Positions 1 to 10,154 are shown, counted from the first letter of the stretch. The stretch is DNA of 64,000 bases from Pseudomonas sp. B21-023 (GCF_024749165.1 NZ_CP087190.1:248001-312000); one strand, 5' to 3'. Notes: generated by a model not told the origin, from the letters alone. A program made the numbers and translations.

Positions 1-2
1 CC

Positions 3-563
<561 letters not shown>

Positions 564-571
564 CAATCCAG

Positions 572-593
572 GCCCGCCAGCGCAGCGGCGGGC
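572..593 (+). other. Stem-loop between potF and potG
   Basis: Seven-base-pair GC-rich hairpin (GCCCGCC / GGCGGGC, 8-nt loop) 9 nt after the potF stop, with no following T-run. It may stabilise the potF mRNA 3' end or partly attenuate transcription into potG; this is inference. Confidence 0.5.
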
Positions 594-620
594 ACACAAA
601 TCTTGTTGGGAGTTTCACTC

Positions 621-1763
621 ATGGCAGTTGCCTCCGGTGCCTATAAGAAAGCCCTCGAGGGTGGCCAGCAACCCAAGCAGGTGCTGGTCAAGATCGACCG
701 GGTCACGAAAAAGTTCGACGAAACGGTAGCCGTGGACGATGTGTCCCTGGAAATCCGCAAAGGCGAGATCTTCGCCCTGCTGGGCGGCTCCGGTTCCGGC
801 AAGTCCACCTTGCTGCGCATGCTGGCCGGTTTCGAGCGTCCGACCGAAGGGCGGATCTTCCTCGATGGCGTCGACATCACCGACATGCCGCCCTACGAGC
901 GGCCGATCAACATGATGTTCCAGTCCTACGCGCTGTTCCCGCACATGACCGTGGCGCAGAACATCGCCTTCGGCCTGCAGCAGGACAAGATGCCCAAGGC
1001 CGAGATCGACGCCCGCGTGGCCGAGATGCTCAAGCTGGTGCACATGACCCAGTACGCCAAGCGCAAGCCGCACCAGCTCTCCGGTGGCCAGCGCCAGCGC
1101 GTCGCTTTGGCACGCTCGCTGGCCAAGCGCCCCAAGTTGCTGCTGCTCGATGAGCCGATGGGCGCGCTGGACAAGAAACTGCGCTCGCAGATGCAACTGG
1201 AGCTGGTGGAGATCATCGAGCGCGTGGGCGTGACCTGCGTGATGGTGACCCACGACCAGGAAGAGGCCATGACCATGGCCCAGCGCATCGCCATCATGCA
1301 CCTGGGCTGGATCGCCCAGATCGGCAGCCCGATCGATATCTATGAAACCCCGACCAGCCGCCTGGTCTGCGAGTTCATCGGCAACGTCAACCTGTTTGAA
1401 GGCGAAGTGGTCGACGATGCCGAAGGCCATGCGGTCATCGCCAGCCCGGAGCTGGAGCGCAAGATCTACGTCGGCCACGGTGTAACCACTTCGGTCGAGG
1501 ACAAGCACATCACCTACGCCCTGCGGCCGGAAAAGCTGCTGGTCACCACCGAGCAGCCTACCTGCGAGCACAACTGGTCGCGCGGCAAGGTCCACGACAT
1601 CGCCTACCTCGGCGGCCACTCGGTCTTCTACGTCGAGCTGCCCAGCGGCAAGATCGTCCAGTCGTTCGTCGCCAACGCCGAGCGCCAGGGCACCCGCCCG
1701 ACCTGGGACGACGAAGTCTACGTGTGGTGGGAAGACGACAGCGGCGTGGTACTGCGGTCATGA
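621..1763 (+). CDS. potG: PotG polyamine ABC transporter ATPase
   Basis: ATP-hydrolysing subunit of the putrescine importer, 380 aa, on the cytoplasmic face of the inner membrane. Walker A is GGSGSGKST, the ABC signature is LSGGQRQR, Walker B is LLLLDEP followed by MGALD, and the H-loop is VTHDQEE. The roughly 130-residue C-terminal extension is the TOBE/regulatory domain typical of PotA/PotG/MalK-type ATPases. The ATG at 621 is preferred over the in-frame TTG at 603 because GGGAG lies just upstream and known PotG proteins begin with a similar MAVASGAYKKA. The stop overlaps the potH start (ATGA), so the two are translationally coupled. Confidence 0.95.
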   Translation: MAVASGAYKKALEGGQQPKQVLVKIDRVTKKFDETVAVDDVSLEIRKGEIFALLGGSGSGKSTLLRMLAGFERPTEGRIFLDGVDITDMPPYERPINMMFQSYALFPHMTVAQNIAFGLQQDKMPKAEIDARVAEMLKLVHMTQYAKRKPHQLSGGQRQRVALARSLAKRPKLLLLDEPMGALDKKLRSQMQLELVEIIERVGVTCVMVTHDQEEAMTMAQRIAIMHLGWIAQIGSPIDIYETPTSRLVCEFIGNVNLFEGEVVDDAEGHAVIASPELERKIYVGHGVTTSVEDKHITYALRPEKLLVTTEQPTCEHNWSRGKVHDIAYLGGHSVFYVELPSGKIVQSFVANAERQGTRPTWDDEVYVWWEDDSGVVLRS

Positions 1764-2680
1764 AAATCCGCAAGCTCAAGCGAGCATTCCAGCGCCTTGT
1801 CCCGGAGGGGCGGCACCTGGTGATCGGCGTGCCGTTCATCTGGCTGTTCCTGTTCTTCATGCTGCCGTTCTTCATTGTCCTGAAGATCAGCTTTGCCGAA
1901 GCCGATGTGGCCATCCCGCCGTACACCGAGATCTACACCTACCTGGAAGGCAAGGTCCAGCTGGTGCTGAACCTGGCCAACTATGGCCTGCTGACCGAGG
2001 ACGAGCTGTACATCGCGGCCTACCTCGGCTCGCTCAAGGTGGCCTTCTTCAGTACCTTGCTCTGCCTGCTGATCGGCTACCCGATGGCCTATGCCATCTC
2101 CAAGGCCAGGAAAGAGTCGCAGACCGTCCTGCTGCTGCTGATCATGATGCCGACCTGGACTGCGATCCTGATCCGCGTCTACGCCTGGATGGGCATTCTC
2201 AGCAACAACGGCCTGCTCAACAGCTTCCTGCTGTGGCTGGGGCTGATCGACCAACCGCTGCAGATCCTCAACACCAACCTGGCGGTGTATATCGGCGTGG
2301 TCTATTCGTACCTGCCGTTCATGATCCTGCCGCTGTACGCCAACCTGGTGAAGCACGACGAAAGCCTGCTGGAAGCTGCATCCGACCTTGGCTCGAGCAC
2401 CTTCAACAGCTTCTGGAAGATCACCGTGCCGCTGTCGAAGAACGGCATCATCGCCGGCTGCATGCTGGTGTTCATTCCGGTGGTCGGCGAGTTCGTGATT
2501 CCTGAACTGCTCGGCGGCCCGGAAACCCTGATGATCGGTAAAGTGCTGTGGCAAGAGTTCTTCAATAACCGTGACTGGCCGGTGGCATCCGCGCTGGCGG
2601 TAGTGATGCTGGCGATCCTGATCGTACCGATCCTGCTGTTCAACCGCAGCCAGGCCAAAGAGATGGAGGGCCGCGCATGA
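1760..2680 (+). CDS. potH: PotH polyamine ABC transporter permease
   Basis: Inner-membrane permease, 306 aa, with about six hydrophobic segments; the first is near residues 20-40 (VPFIWLFLFFMLPFFIVL). The EAA-type loop that docks with the ATPase is visible as EAASDLGSSTFNSFWKI. It would pair with PotI to form the translocation channel. The start ATG overlaps the potG stop by 4 nt, and its own stop overlaps the potI start in the same way. An upstream in-frame start would lie inside potG and is not needed. Confidence 0.95.
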   Translation: MKIRKLKRAFQRLVPEGRHLVIGVPFIWLFLFFMLPFFIVLKISFAEADVAIPPYTEIYTYLEGKVQLVLNLANYGLLTEDELYIAAYLGSLKVAFFSTLLCLLIGYPMAYAISKARKESQTVLLLLIMMPTWTAILIRVYAWMGILSNNGLLNSFLLWLGLIDQPLQILNTNLAVYIGVVYSYLPFMILPLYANLVKHDESLLEAASDLGSSTFNSFWKITVPLSKNGIIAGCMLVFIPVVGEFVIPELLGGPETLMIGKVLWQEFFNNRDWPVASALAVVMLAILIVPILLFNRSQAKEMEGRA

Positions 2681-3570
2681 AACGCTTCAGTTTCTCCAAG
2701 CTGATGCTGGTGCTCGGCTTGCTGTTCATCTACCTGCCGATGCTGATCCTGGTGATCTACTCGTTCAACGCCTCCAAGCTGGTAACGGTATGGGGCGGCT
2801 GGTCGGTGAAGTGGTACGTCGGCCTGCTCGACAACACCCAGCTGATGGGTTCGGTGATGCGCTCGCTGGAGATCGCCTGCTACACGGCGGTCGCCGCGGT
2901 GGCGCTGGGCACCCTGGCGGCCTTCGTGCTGACCCGGGTCACCCGCTTCAAGGGCCGCACCCTGTTCGGTGGCCTGGTCACCGCGCCACTGGTGATGCCC
3001 GAGGTGATCACCGGTCTGTCGCTGTTGCTGCTGTTCGTGGCCATGGCGCAGATGATCGGCTGGCCGCAGGAGCGCGGCATCGTCACCATCTGGATCGCCC
3101 ACACCACGTTCTGCGCAGCCTACGTGGCGGTGGTGGTGTCGGCGCGCCTGCGCGAGTTGGACCTGTCCATCGAGGAGGCGGCCATGGACCTGGGCGCCAA
3201 GCCGTGGAAGGTGTTCTTCCTGATCACCATCCCGATGATCGCACCGTCGCTGGCGGCGGGCGGCATGATGTCGTTCGCCCTGTCGCTGGATGACCTGGTG
3301 CTGGCCAGCTTCGTCTCCGGCCCTGGCTCGACCACCCTGCCGATGGAAGTGTTCTCGGCCGTGCGCCTGGGCGTGAAGCCGGAGATCAACGCCGTGGCCA
3401 GCCTGATCCTGCTGTCGGTGTCGCTGGTGACTTTCATGGTCTGGTACTTCAGCCGCCAGGCCGAGGAGCGTCGTCGTCGGGCGATCCAGCAGGCCATCGA
3501 AGAGGGCGCCGCGGCGAACGTCTCGCAGCCGCAGGTACGTCGTCCGGCCCAGGCCGCCGCGCAGGCCTGA
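2677..3570 (+). CDS. potI: PotI polyamine ABC transporter permease
   Basis: Second permease subunit, 297 aa, six predicted membrane segments. The ATPase-docking loop reads EEAAMDLGAKPWKVFFLITIP, a textbook EAA motif. The C-terminus after about residue 265 is a charged, Ala/Gln-rich cytoplasmic tail. It is the last gene of potFGHI and is followed by a long REP-type hairpin that separates it from the convergent ATPase gene. Confidence 0.95.
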   Translation: MKRFSFSKLMLVLGLLFIYLPMLILVIYSFNASKLVTVWGGWSVKWYVGLLDNTQLMGSVMRSLEIACYTAVAAVALGTLAAFVLTRVTRFKGRTLFGGLVTAPLVMPEVITGLSLLLLFVAMAQMIGWPQERGIVTIWIAHTTFCAAYVAVVVSARLRELDLSIEEAAMDLGAKPWKVFFLITIPMIAPSLAAGGMMSFALSLDDLVLASFVSGPGSTTLPMEVFSAVRLGVKPEINAVASLILLSVSLVTFMVWYFSRQAEERRRRAIQQAIEEGAAANVSQPQVRRPAQAAAQA

Positions 3571-3578
3571 GCCAACGC

Positions 3579-3629
3579 ATCGCGGGGCAAGTCGCATCGG
3601 CGGTGTGCCGATGCGCCTTGCCCCGCGGT
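3579..3629. repeat. REP-type double palindrome between convergent genes
   Basis: Outer arms CGCGGGGCAAG / CTTGCCCCGCG and inner arms CGCATCGGC / GCCGATGCG form one long cruciform hairpin. It fills the gap between the convergent potI and ATPase genes and ends in TTTT on the plus side, so it can also act as a terminator for potI. Confidence 0.75.
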
Positions 3630-3633
3630 CTTT

Positions 3634-4800
3634 TCAGCCCTGGTCCGGCCAGTTCCAGGCCGGTTCATCCAGCATGCCTTGCCCGACGATACCGGTCTGC
3701 CCCAAGGTCTTCTCCAGGTGGATCGAGTTACAGTCGGCATCCTCTTCCAGGGCCGCCACCAGCCTCGGCGCGTGCGACACCACCCATACCTGACATTCGC
3801 GCGCCGTGCGGCGGATCAGGCGCGCCAGCGCCGGCAACAAGTCCGGGTGCAGGCTGGTCTCCGGCTCGTTGAGCACCATCATGCTCGGTGGGCGCGGTGT
3901 GAGCAGGGCAGCCACCAGCAACAGGTAGCGCAAGGTCCCGTCGGACAGCTCGGCAGCGCTCAGCGGCCGCAACAGCCCGGCCTGGTGGAAACGCAGGGCG
4001 AACAGACCGCCGGGCTGGGCGTCGACCGCAAGCCGGGCGCCGGGAAACGCGTCGCTCACTGCATCCTGCAGGGCCTGCAGGTCGCCGATCTCGTCGATGG
4101 TCTGCAGGGCGGCGGCGAGGTCGCGGCCATCGTGATGCAGCACCGGCGTGCGCGTCCCCAGCCGCGATTGTCGGGCGGGCGCCTCGGCATCGGTACGGAA
4201 ATGGTCGTAGAAGCGCCAGCTGCGGATCTGCTCGCGCAGATGCGGCACCTCGGGGGAGCCCTGGAGACTGCCGACCTGGTCGAACAGGCTGTCGAATTCG
4301 GTCATGTGCTGGTGCAGCACCTGCCATTGGCGCCCGTCGCGGGCCTTGACCATCCCCGCATGGCGCTGCACCAGTTGGCTGGCGGGTCGGCACAGGGGGC
4401 CGGCCCAGATCGTCTCCTGCTTGATCTGCGGGTCCAGAGCGAACTTCGACCGGCTGGGTTCGGGCAGACCGAGGCTGATCGCGTATCCGAAGTCTTCGCC
4501 GGCAAAGCCCATTTTCAGGCGCCGGGCTTGCTGGCGTGGCCCGCCTTCCACTGGCACCTCGCCGTTGAGCATGCGCCGGGTGAGCTTCTCGGGGCCTGCC
4601 CAGAAGGTCGATTCCAGCCCGCCCTCGGCAGCCAGCGCGTTGACCACGCCGCCGCGCGCGGTCTCGGCCAGCAGGCGCAAGGCCTTGTACAGGTTGGACT
4701 TGCCACTGCCATTGGCACCGGTAATCACGTTCAGCCGGCCCAGCGGCAGCACCAGCTGGTTGATCGAGCGGTAGTTGGCAATGGCCAGGGTGGTGAGCAT
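3634..4800 (-). CDS. AAA-family ATPase of the SMC/RecF-like (AAA_21) type
   Basis: 388-aa predicted ATPase. Walker A is TGANGSGKSN near the N-terminus, after the typical opening LAIANYRSI. The C-terminal half has the ABC-type signature region LSDGTLRYLLL, Walker B MMVLNEPETSLHPDLLP and a final VVSHAPRL switch. This arrangement is that of stand-alone RecF/SMC-like ATPases, some of which act with nucleases, but no partner gene is adjacent, so no defence role is claimed. The Walker B has Asn-Glu-Pro instead of the usual Asp-Glu-Pro. The start at 4800 is chosen because AAGGA lies 8 nt upstream; the in-frame ATG at 4809 has no such spacing. It is convergent with potI and divergent from the efflux operon. 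Confidence 0.8.
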   Translation of the reverse strand: MLTTLAIANYRSINQLVLPLGRLNVITGANGSGKSNLYKALRLLAETARGGVVNALAAEGGLESTFWAGPEKLTRRMLNGEVPVEGGPRQQARRLKMGFAGEDFGYAISLGLPEPSRSKFALDPQIKQETIWAGPLCRPASQLVQRHAGMVKARDGRQWQVLHQHMTEFDSLFDQVGSLQGSPEVPHLREQIRSWRFYDHFRTDAEAPARQSRLGTRTPVLHHDGRDLAAALQTIDEIGDLQALQDAVSDAFPGARLAVDAQPGGLFALRFHQAGLLRPLSAAELSDGTLRYLLLVAALLTPRPPSMMVLNEPETSLHPDLLPALARLIRRTARECQVWVVSHAPRLVAALEEDADCNSIHLEKTLGQTGIVGQGMLDEPAWNWPDQG

Positions 4801-4939
4801 AGGCGGCATCCTTGAGCGGTCGGAACGCAGTATCGCCGATACCGCCTCGCTTTGTTGAACCCTGGCCGATGCCGTTTGTCGATCCCTGATCTACGCTTTC
4901 AAACGCATCCCTTTCACCTGAGAGAAGCAAGGAGCCTGC

Positions 4940-6028
4940 ATGACGCTAGAGCGTGTGCCGCTGGTCGTTTGCCTAGGGTTGCTGTCCCTGCTTTCAGGAT
5001 GTGGCAAGGAGGAGGTCGGCCAGGTGCTGCCCCGGGTCGCGGTGCAGCAGGTGCAGCCCACCGACTTTGCCGCCCGGGTCACCCTGACCGGTGACGTGCA
5101 GGCGCGGGTGCAGACCGACTTGTCGTTCCGCGTGGGCGGCAAGATCATTGCGCGCAGCGTCGATGTCGGTGACCACGTGAAGGCCAATCAGGTATTGGCG
5201 CGCCTGGACCCCAAGGACCTGCAGAACAACGTCGATTCGGCCAAGGCCGAGGTGTTCGCCGAACAGGCCCGGGTTACCCAGACCAGCGCCGCGTTCGTGC
5301 GCCAGCAGAAACTCCTGCCCAAGGGCTACACCAGCCAGAGCGAATACGACTCCGCTGAAGCCGCGTTGCGCAGCAGCCAGAGCGCGCTCAAGGCCGCCCA
5401 GGCGCAACTGGCCAACGCCAACGAGCAACTGAGCTACACGGCATTGGTGTCCGAGGCCGACGGCGTGATTACTGCGCGCCAGGCCGAAGTCGGCCAAGTG
5501 GTGCAGGCGACCATGCCGATCTTCAGCCTGGCGGTCGATGGCGACCGTGACGCGGTGTTCAATGTCTATGAATCGCTGCTGGTGGCACCCAGCGGTGACA
5601 AGGGCGTGACGGTCAGCCTGATCGACAACCCCGCCATCACCGCCCAAGGCCACGTGCGCGAGATCACCCCGACGGTCTCTGCGCAAAGCGGCACGGTGCA
5701 GGTCAAGGTTGCCCTGCGCGACGTGCCCAAGGGCATGGCTCTGGGTGCGCCGGTGACGGCGTCGGCCAGTGCCCATGGCAAACCGAGCGTCGAGCTGCCC
5801 TGGTCAGCCCTGACCAAGGCGCTGAACGAGCCCGCCGTGTGGGTGGTTGGCGAGGGTGACAAGGCGCAACTGCGCAAGGTCCAGGTGGCGCGCTACCTGA
5901 CCGGAAAAGTGGTGATCAGCGCGGGTCTGGAGGCCGGTGAGATAGTGGTGGTCAGTGGTGGCCAGCTGTTGAACCCAGGTATTCAGGTCGAGAAGATCGA
6001 TGCCAGAAACGGGGGAGTCGCGCCATGA
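4940..6028 (+). CDS. RND efflux periplasmic adaptor lipoprotein 1 (TriA-like)
   Basis: Membrane-fusion protein, 362 aa, with a lipoprotein signal whose lipobox is LLSGC (Cys about residue 21). Next come the beta-barrel/lipoyl half-motif (LSFRVGGKI, VGDHVKANQVLARLDP), an alpha-helical hairpin (roughly residues 95-165) and the second lipoyl half (ADGVITARQAEVGQVV). It bridges the inner-membrane RND pump and an outer-membrane channel. It is the first gene of a three-gene operon with 4-nt overlaps. Two adaptors followed by one pump is the arrangement of P. aeruginosa TriABC, where both adaptors are required. No outer-membrane factor gene is present. Confidence 0.9.
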   Translation: MTLERVPLVVCLGLLSLLSGCGKEEVGQVLPRVAVQQVQPTDFAARVTLTGDVQARVQTDLSFRVGGKIIARSVDVGDHVKANQVLARLDPKDLQNNVDSAKAEVFAEQARVTQTSAAFVRQQKLLPKGYTSQSEYDSAEAALRSSQSALKAAQAQLANANEQLSYTALVSEADGVITARQAEVGQVVQATMPIFSLAVDGDRDAVFNVYESLLVAPSGDKGVTVSLIDNPAITAQGHVREITPTVSAQSGTVQVKVALRDVPKGMALGAPVTASASAHGKPSVELPWSALTKALNEPAVWVVGEGDKAQLRKVQVARYLTGKVVISAGLEAGEIVVVSGGQLLNPGIQVEKIDARNGGVAP

Positions 6029-7092
6029 GGCCGTTGCTGCCGATAGTGTCTGCCTGCCTGTTGCTGGTTGCCTGTGGTGGCGAGGAAGTCCAGCCCGAAC
6101 CCGTGCGACCGGTGTTGTCGACCGTGGTCGAACCCCAGGTGCAAGCGCAGCTTGGGCGCTTTGCCGGCAATATCCAGGCGCGCTTCGAGAGCACCTTGGG
6201 CTTCCGCGTGTCTGGCCGTATCGCCCGGCGCTGGCTGGATGTCGGGGCCCAGGTCAAGCCCGGCGATACCTTGGCTACCCTCGATCCGACCGACCAGCAG
6301 AACCAGCTGCGTGCCGCCGAAGGCGACCTTGCGCGGGTGCAGGCGCAGTGGATCAATGCCCAGGCCGATGCCCGTCGCCAGCAACAACTGTATGACCGCG
6401 GCGTCGGCGCCCAAGCCCAGCTGGACATCGCCCAGACCAACCTGAAGACTACCGGCGCGTCGCTGGCGCAGGCGCGTTCGGCAGTCAGCCAGGCCCGCGA
6501 CCAGCTCGACTACAGCACCCTGCGTAGCGACCATGCCGCGGTGATCACGGCCTGGCAGGCCGAGGCCGGGCAGACTGTCAGCGCCGGCCAGGCCGTAGTC
6601 ACCCTGGCGCGCCCGGACGTGAAGGAAGCGGTGATCGACCTGCCGATAGCCTTGGCCGAACAACTGAGCCGCGACCTCACCTTCACCGTCGCCTCGCAGC
6701 TCGACACCAGCATCAACACTACTGCCACCTTGCGCGAGCTGGAGCCCCAGGCAGATACCACCACCCGTACCCGCCGCGCCCGCCTGACCCTGGCCAGCAC
6801 CCCGGAGGCTTTCCACCTGGGGACAGCGATCAGCGTCACCCTGACCTCGGCGCTGACGCCGCGCAGCCAGTTGCCGCGTTCCGCGTTGCTCGAGCGCGAT
6901 GGCAAGACCCAGGTCTGGGTGGTCGACCCGCAGGGCAAGACCGTGGCCACCCGTGACGTCACCCTGGCGGAACGTGGCCCTGACAGCATCATCCTGTCCT
7001 CCGGTGTGCAACCCGGCGAGCGCGTCGTCACCGCCGGCGTGAACAGCCTCAAGCCTGGCCAGAAGGTCATCTTCGACGAGGACGCACGATGA
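6025..7092 (+). CDS. RND efflux periplasmic adaptor lipoprotein 2 (TriB-like)
   Basis: Second membrane-fusion protein, 355 aa. The signal peptide ends in the lipobox LLLVAC (Cys about residue 17). The fold order is the same as its neighbour: LGFRVSGRI, a lipoyl half (VGAQVKPGDTLATLDP), a helical hairpin and a second lipoyl half (ITAWQAEAGQTV). It is clearly diverged from the first adaptor, so this is not a recent duplication. It overlaps its neighbours by ATGA-type 4-nt junctions on both sides, indicating a tightly coupled operon. Confidence 0.9.
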   Translation: MRPLLPIVSACLLLVACGGEEVQPEPVRPVLSTVVEPQVQAQLGRFAGNIQARFESTLGFRVSGRIARRWLDVGAQVKPGDTLATLDPTDQQNQLRAAEGDLARVQAQWINAQADARRQQQLYDRGVGAQAQLDIAQTNLKTTGASLAQARSAVSQARDQLDYSTLRSDHAAVITAWQAEAGQTVSAGQAVVTLARPDVKEAVIDLPIALAEQLSRDLTFTVASQLDTSINTTATLRELEPQADTTTRTRRARLTLASTPEAFHLGTAISVTLTSALTPRSQLPRSALLERDGKTQVWVVDPQGKTVATRDVTLAERGPDSIILSSGVQPGERVVTAGVNSLKPGQKVIFDEDAR

Positions 7093-10000
7093 AAGGAAGC
7101 TTCAACCTCTCCGAATGGGCGCTCAAGCACCAGTCCTTCGTCTGGTACCTGATGTTCGTCGGCCTGCTGATGGGGATTTTTTCCTACTTCAACCTGGGTC
7201 GAGAGGAGGATCCGTCCTTCACCATCAAGACCATGGTGATCCAGACCCGCTGGCCCGGCGCGACCCAGGACGAGACGCTGTACCAGATCACCGACCGGAT
7301 CGAAAAGAAACTCGAGGAGCTCGATTCGCTCGACTACGTGAAAAGTTATACCCGCCCCGGTGAATCGACGGTCTACGTGTACCTGCGCGACACCACCAAG
7401 GCCAAGGACATTCCGGACATCTGGTACCAGGTGCGCAAGAAGATCCAGGACATCCGCGGCCAGTTCCCCCAGGGCGTACAGGGCCCGGGCTTCAACGACG
7501 AGTTCGGCGACGTGTTCGGCTCGATCTACGCTTTCACCTCCGATGGCCTGAACCTGCGTCAGCTGCGCGACTATGTGGAGCAGGCCCGCGCGGAGGTGCG
7601 CGAGGTGCACAACATCGGCAAGATCGAGCTGATCGGCACCCAGGATGAAGTGCTCTACCTGAACTTCTCCACCCGCAAGCTGGCAGCCCTGGGCATCGAC
7701 CAGCGGCAGGTCATGGAGGCGCTGAAATCGCAGAACGCGGTGACCCCGGCGGGGGTGATCGAAGCCGGCCCCGAGCGGATTTCGGTGCGCACCACCGGGC
7801 AGTTCGCCTCGGAGAAGGACCTGGAGACGGTCAACCTGCGCATCAACGACCGCTTCTTCCGCCTGGCCGATATCGCCGACATCGAGCGTGGCTATGTCGA
7901 CCCACCGTCGCCGATCTTCCGCTACAACGGCCAGCCGGCCATCGGCCTGGCCATCGGCATGAAGGCCGGCGGCAACATCGAGGTGTTTGGCGCTGCGCTG
8001 AAGAAGAAGATGGACAGCATCGTCAGCGAACTGCCGGTCGGGGTCGGCGTGCACACCGTGTCCGACCAGGCGGTAGTGGTCAAGCAGGCGGTTGGCGGCT
8101 TCACCAGTGCGTTGTTCGAAGCCGTGGTGATCGTGCTGGTGGTGAGCTTCGTCAGCCTGGGCGTGCGTGCCGGGCTGGTGGTGGCCTGCTCGATCCCGCT
8201 GGTGCTGGCCATGGTGTTCGTGTTCATGGAGTACAGCGATATCACCATGCAGCGGATCTCGCTGGGTGCGCTGATCATTGCCCTGGGCCTGCTGGTTGAT
8301 GACGCGATGATCACCGTGGAGGTGATGGTCACGCGCCTGGAAATGGGCGAGACGAAAGAGCAGGCGGCGACCTTCGCCTACACCTCGACGGCCTTCCCCA
8401 TGCTTACCGGAACCCTGGTGACCGTGGCCGGTTTCGTGCCGATCGGCCTCAATGCCAGCTCGGCCGGTGAATATACCTATACCTTGTTCGCGGTGATCGC
8501 CGTGGCGCTGCTGGTGTCGTGGGTGGTGGCAGTGTTCTTCGCCCCGGTGCTGGGGGTGCATATCCTCAGCAGCGAAAAGCTCAAGCCCCACGAGGCCGAA
8601 CCCGGGCGAGTGGGCCGGGCATTCGAACATGGCCTGCTGTGGTGCATGCGCCACCGCTGGGTGACGGTGATCGGCACCATCGTGCTGTTCGCACTGTCGG
8701 TGGTGGGCATGCGCTTCGTGCAGAACCAGTTCTTCCCATCCTCGGACCGCCCGGAGATCCTGGTCGATCTCGACCTGCCGCAGAACGCCTCGATCGAGGA
8801 AACGCGCAAGGTGGTGGATCGCCTGGAGGCGAAGATCAAGGACGACCCCGACCTGGTGCGCTGGAGCACTTACATCGGCCAGGGCGCGATCCGCTTCTAC
8901 CTGCCCCTCGACCAGCAACTGCAGAATCCCTATTACGCCCAGCTGGTGATCGTCAGCAAGGGCTTCGAAGAGCGCCAAGGCATGATCGAGCGCCTGCAGA
9001 AACTGCTGCGCGAGGACTTCGTCGGCATCGGCAGCAACGTGCAGTCGCTGGAGATGGGCCCGCCGGTGGGCCGGCCGATCCAGTACCGGGTCAGCGGCAA
9101 GGACATCGACCAGGTGCGCCGCTATGCCATCGAACTGGCCACGGTGCTCGATGGCAACGAACATATCGGCGACATGATGTACGACTGGAACGAGCCCGGT
9201 AAGGTGCTGCGCATCGAGATCGCCCAGGACAAGGCACGCCAGCTGGGGCTGTCGTCCGAAGACGTGGCCAATGTGATGAACAGCATCGTCAGTGGTGTGC
9301 CGGTCACCCAGGTCAACGACAACATCTATCTGGTCGACGTCATTGCCCGCGCCGAGGACAGCGAGCGGGGCTCGCCCGACACCCTGCAGAACCTGCAGAT
9401 CGTAAGTCCCAGCGGTGTGTCGATTCCCCTGCTGGCGTTCGCCACCGTGCGCTACGAGCTGGAGCAGCCATTGGTGTGGCGGCGCGACCGCAAGCCGACC
9501 ATCACCATCAAGGCCTCGGTGGTCGGCGATATCCAGCCGACCAACCTGGTGGCGCAGCTCAAGCCGAAGATCGACGAGTTCGCCGGCAAGCTGCCGCCCG
9601 GCTACGGCGTGGCCACCGGCGGTACGGTGGAGGAGAGCAGCAAGGCCCAGGGGCCGATCGCCGACGTTATCCCGCTGATGCTGTTCCTCATGGCGACCTT
9701 CCTGATGATCCAGCTGCACAGCGTGCAGAAGCTGTTCCTGGTGGTCAGCGTCGCGCCGCTGGGTCTGATCGGCGTGGTCCTGGCCCTGGTACCCACGGGC
9801 ACGCCCATGGGCTTCGTGGCGATCCTCGGCATCCTCGCCCTGGCCGGGATCATCATCCGCAACTCGGTGATCCTGGTGACCCAGATCGACGAATTCGAGG
9901 AGCAGGGCTACACCCCCTGGGACGCGGTGGTGGAGGCGACCAACCACCGCCGCCGGCCGATCCTGCTGACGGCGGCGGCGGCGAGCCTGGGCATGATCCC

Positions 10001-10142
10001 GATTGCCCGGGAAGTGTTCTGGGGGCCGATGGCCTACGCCATGATCGGCGGCATCATCAGCGCAACGCTGCTGACGCTGTTGTTCCTGCCGGCGCTGTAC
10101 GTGGCCTGGTACAAGATCCGCGAGCCGGAAAAGACTTCCTGA
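7089..10142 (+). CDS. RND family efflux permease (TriC-like)
   Basis: Inner-membrane proton-driven exporter, 1017 aa, the usual length of the HAE family. The first membrane segment is near residues 17-35, a large periplasmic domain follows, and TM4 carries the acidic proton-relay motif LGLLVDDAMI. The second half repeats the layout with its own membrane bundle (around residues 855-1000). With the two upstream adaptors it resembles TriC of P. aeruginosa, which exports triclosan and detergents; the substrate here is not known. The outer-membrane channel must come from elsewhere (OpmH/TolC type in the Tri system). Confidence 0.92.
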   Translation: MKGSFNLSEWALKHQSFVWYLMFVGLLMGIFSYFNLGREEDPSFTIKTMVIQTRWPGATQDETLYQITDRIEKKLEELDSLDYVKSYTRPGESTVYVYLRDTTKAKDIPDIWYQVRKKIQDIRGQFPQGVQGPGFNDEFGDVFGSIYAFTSDGLNLRQLRDYVEQARAEVREVHNIGKIELIGTQDEVLYLNFSTRKLAALGIDQRQVMEALKSQNAVTPAGVIEAGPERISVRTTGQFASEKDLETVNLRINDRFFRLADIADIERGYVDPPSPIFRYNGQPAIGLAIGMKAGGNIEVFGAALKKKMDSIVSELPVGVGVHTVSDQAVVVKQAVGGFTSALFEAVVIVLVVSFVSLGVRAGLVVACSIPLVLAMVFVFMEYSDITMQRISLGALIIALGLLVDDAMITVEVMVTRLEMGETKEQAATFAYTSTAFPMLTGTLVTVAGFVPIGLNASSAGEYTYTLFAVIAVALLVSWVVAVFFAPVLGVHILSSEKLKPHEAEPGRVGRAFEHGLLWCMRHRWVTVIGTIVLFALSVVGMRFVQNQFFPSSDRPEILVDLDLPQNASIEETRKVVDRLEAKIKDDPDLVRWSTYIGQGAIRFYLPLDQQLQNPYYAQLVIVSKGFEERQGMIERLQKLLREDFVGIGSNVQSLEMGPPVGRPIQYRVSGKDIDQVRRYAIELATVLDGNEHIGDMMYDWNEPGKVLRIEIAQDKARQLGLSSEDVANVMNSIVSGVPVTQVNDNIYLVDVIARAEDSERGSPDTLQNLQIVSPSGVSIPLLAFATVRYELEQPLVWRRDRKPTITIKASVVGDIQPTNLVAQLKPKIDEFAGKLPPGYGVATGGTVEESSKAQGPIADVIPLMLFLMATFLMIQLHSVQKLFLVVSVAPLGLIGVVLALVPTGTPMGFVAILGILALAGIIIRNSVILVTQIDEFEEQGYTPWDAVVEATNHRRRPILLTAAAASLGMIPIAREVFWGPMAYAMIGGIISATLLTLLFLPALYVAWYKIREPEKTS

Positions 10143-10154
10143 GAACCACGCGCA

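Noticed and set aside
3634..4800. Defence system around the AAA ATPase
   Set aside because: RecF/SMC-like ATPases can belong to anti-phage systems, but no nuclease, TOPRIM or other effector gene is adjacent; neighbours are housekeeping transporters.
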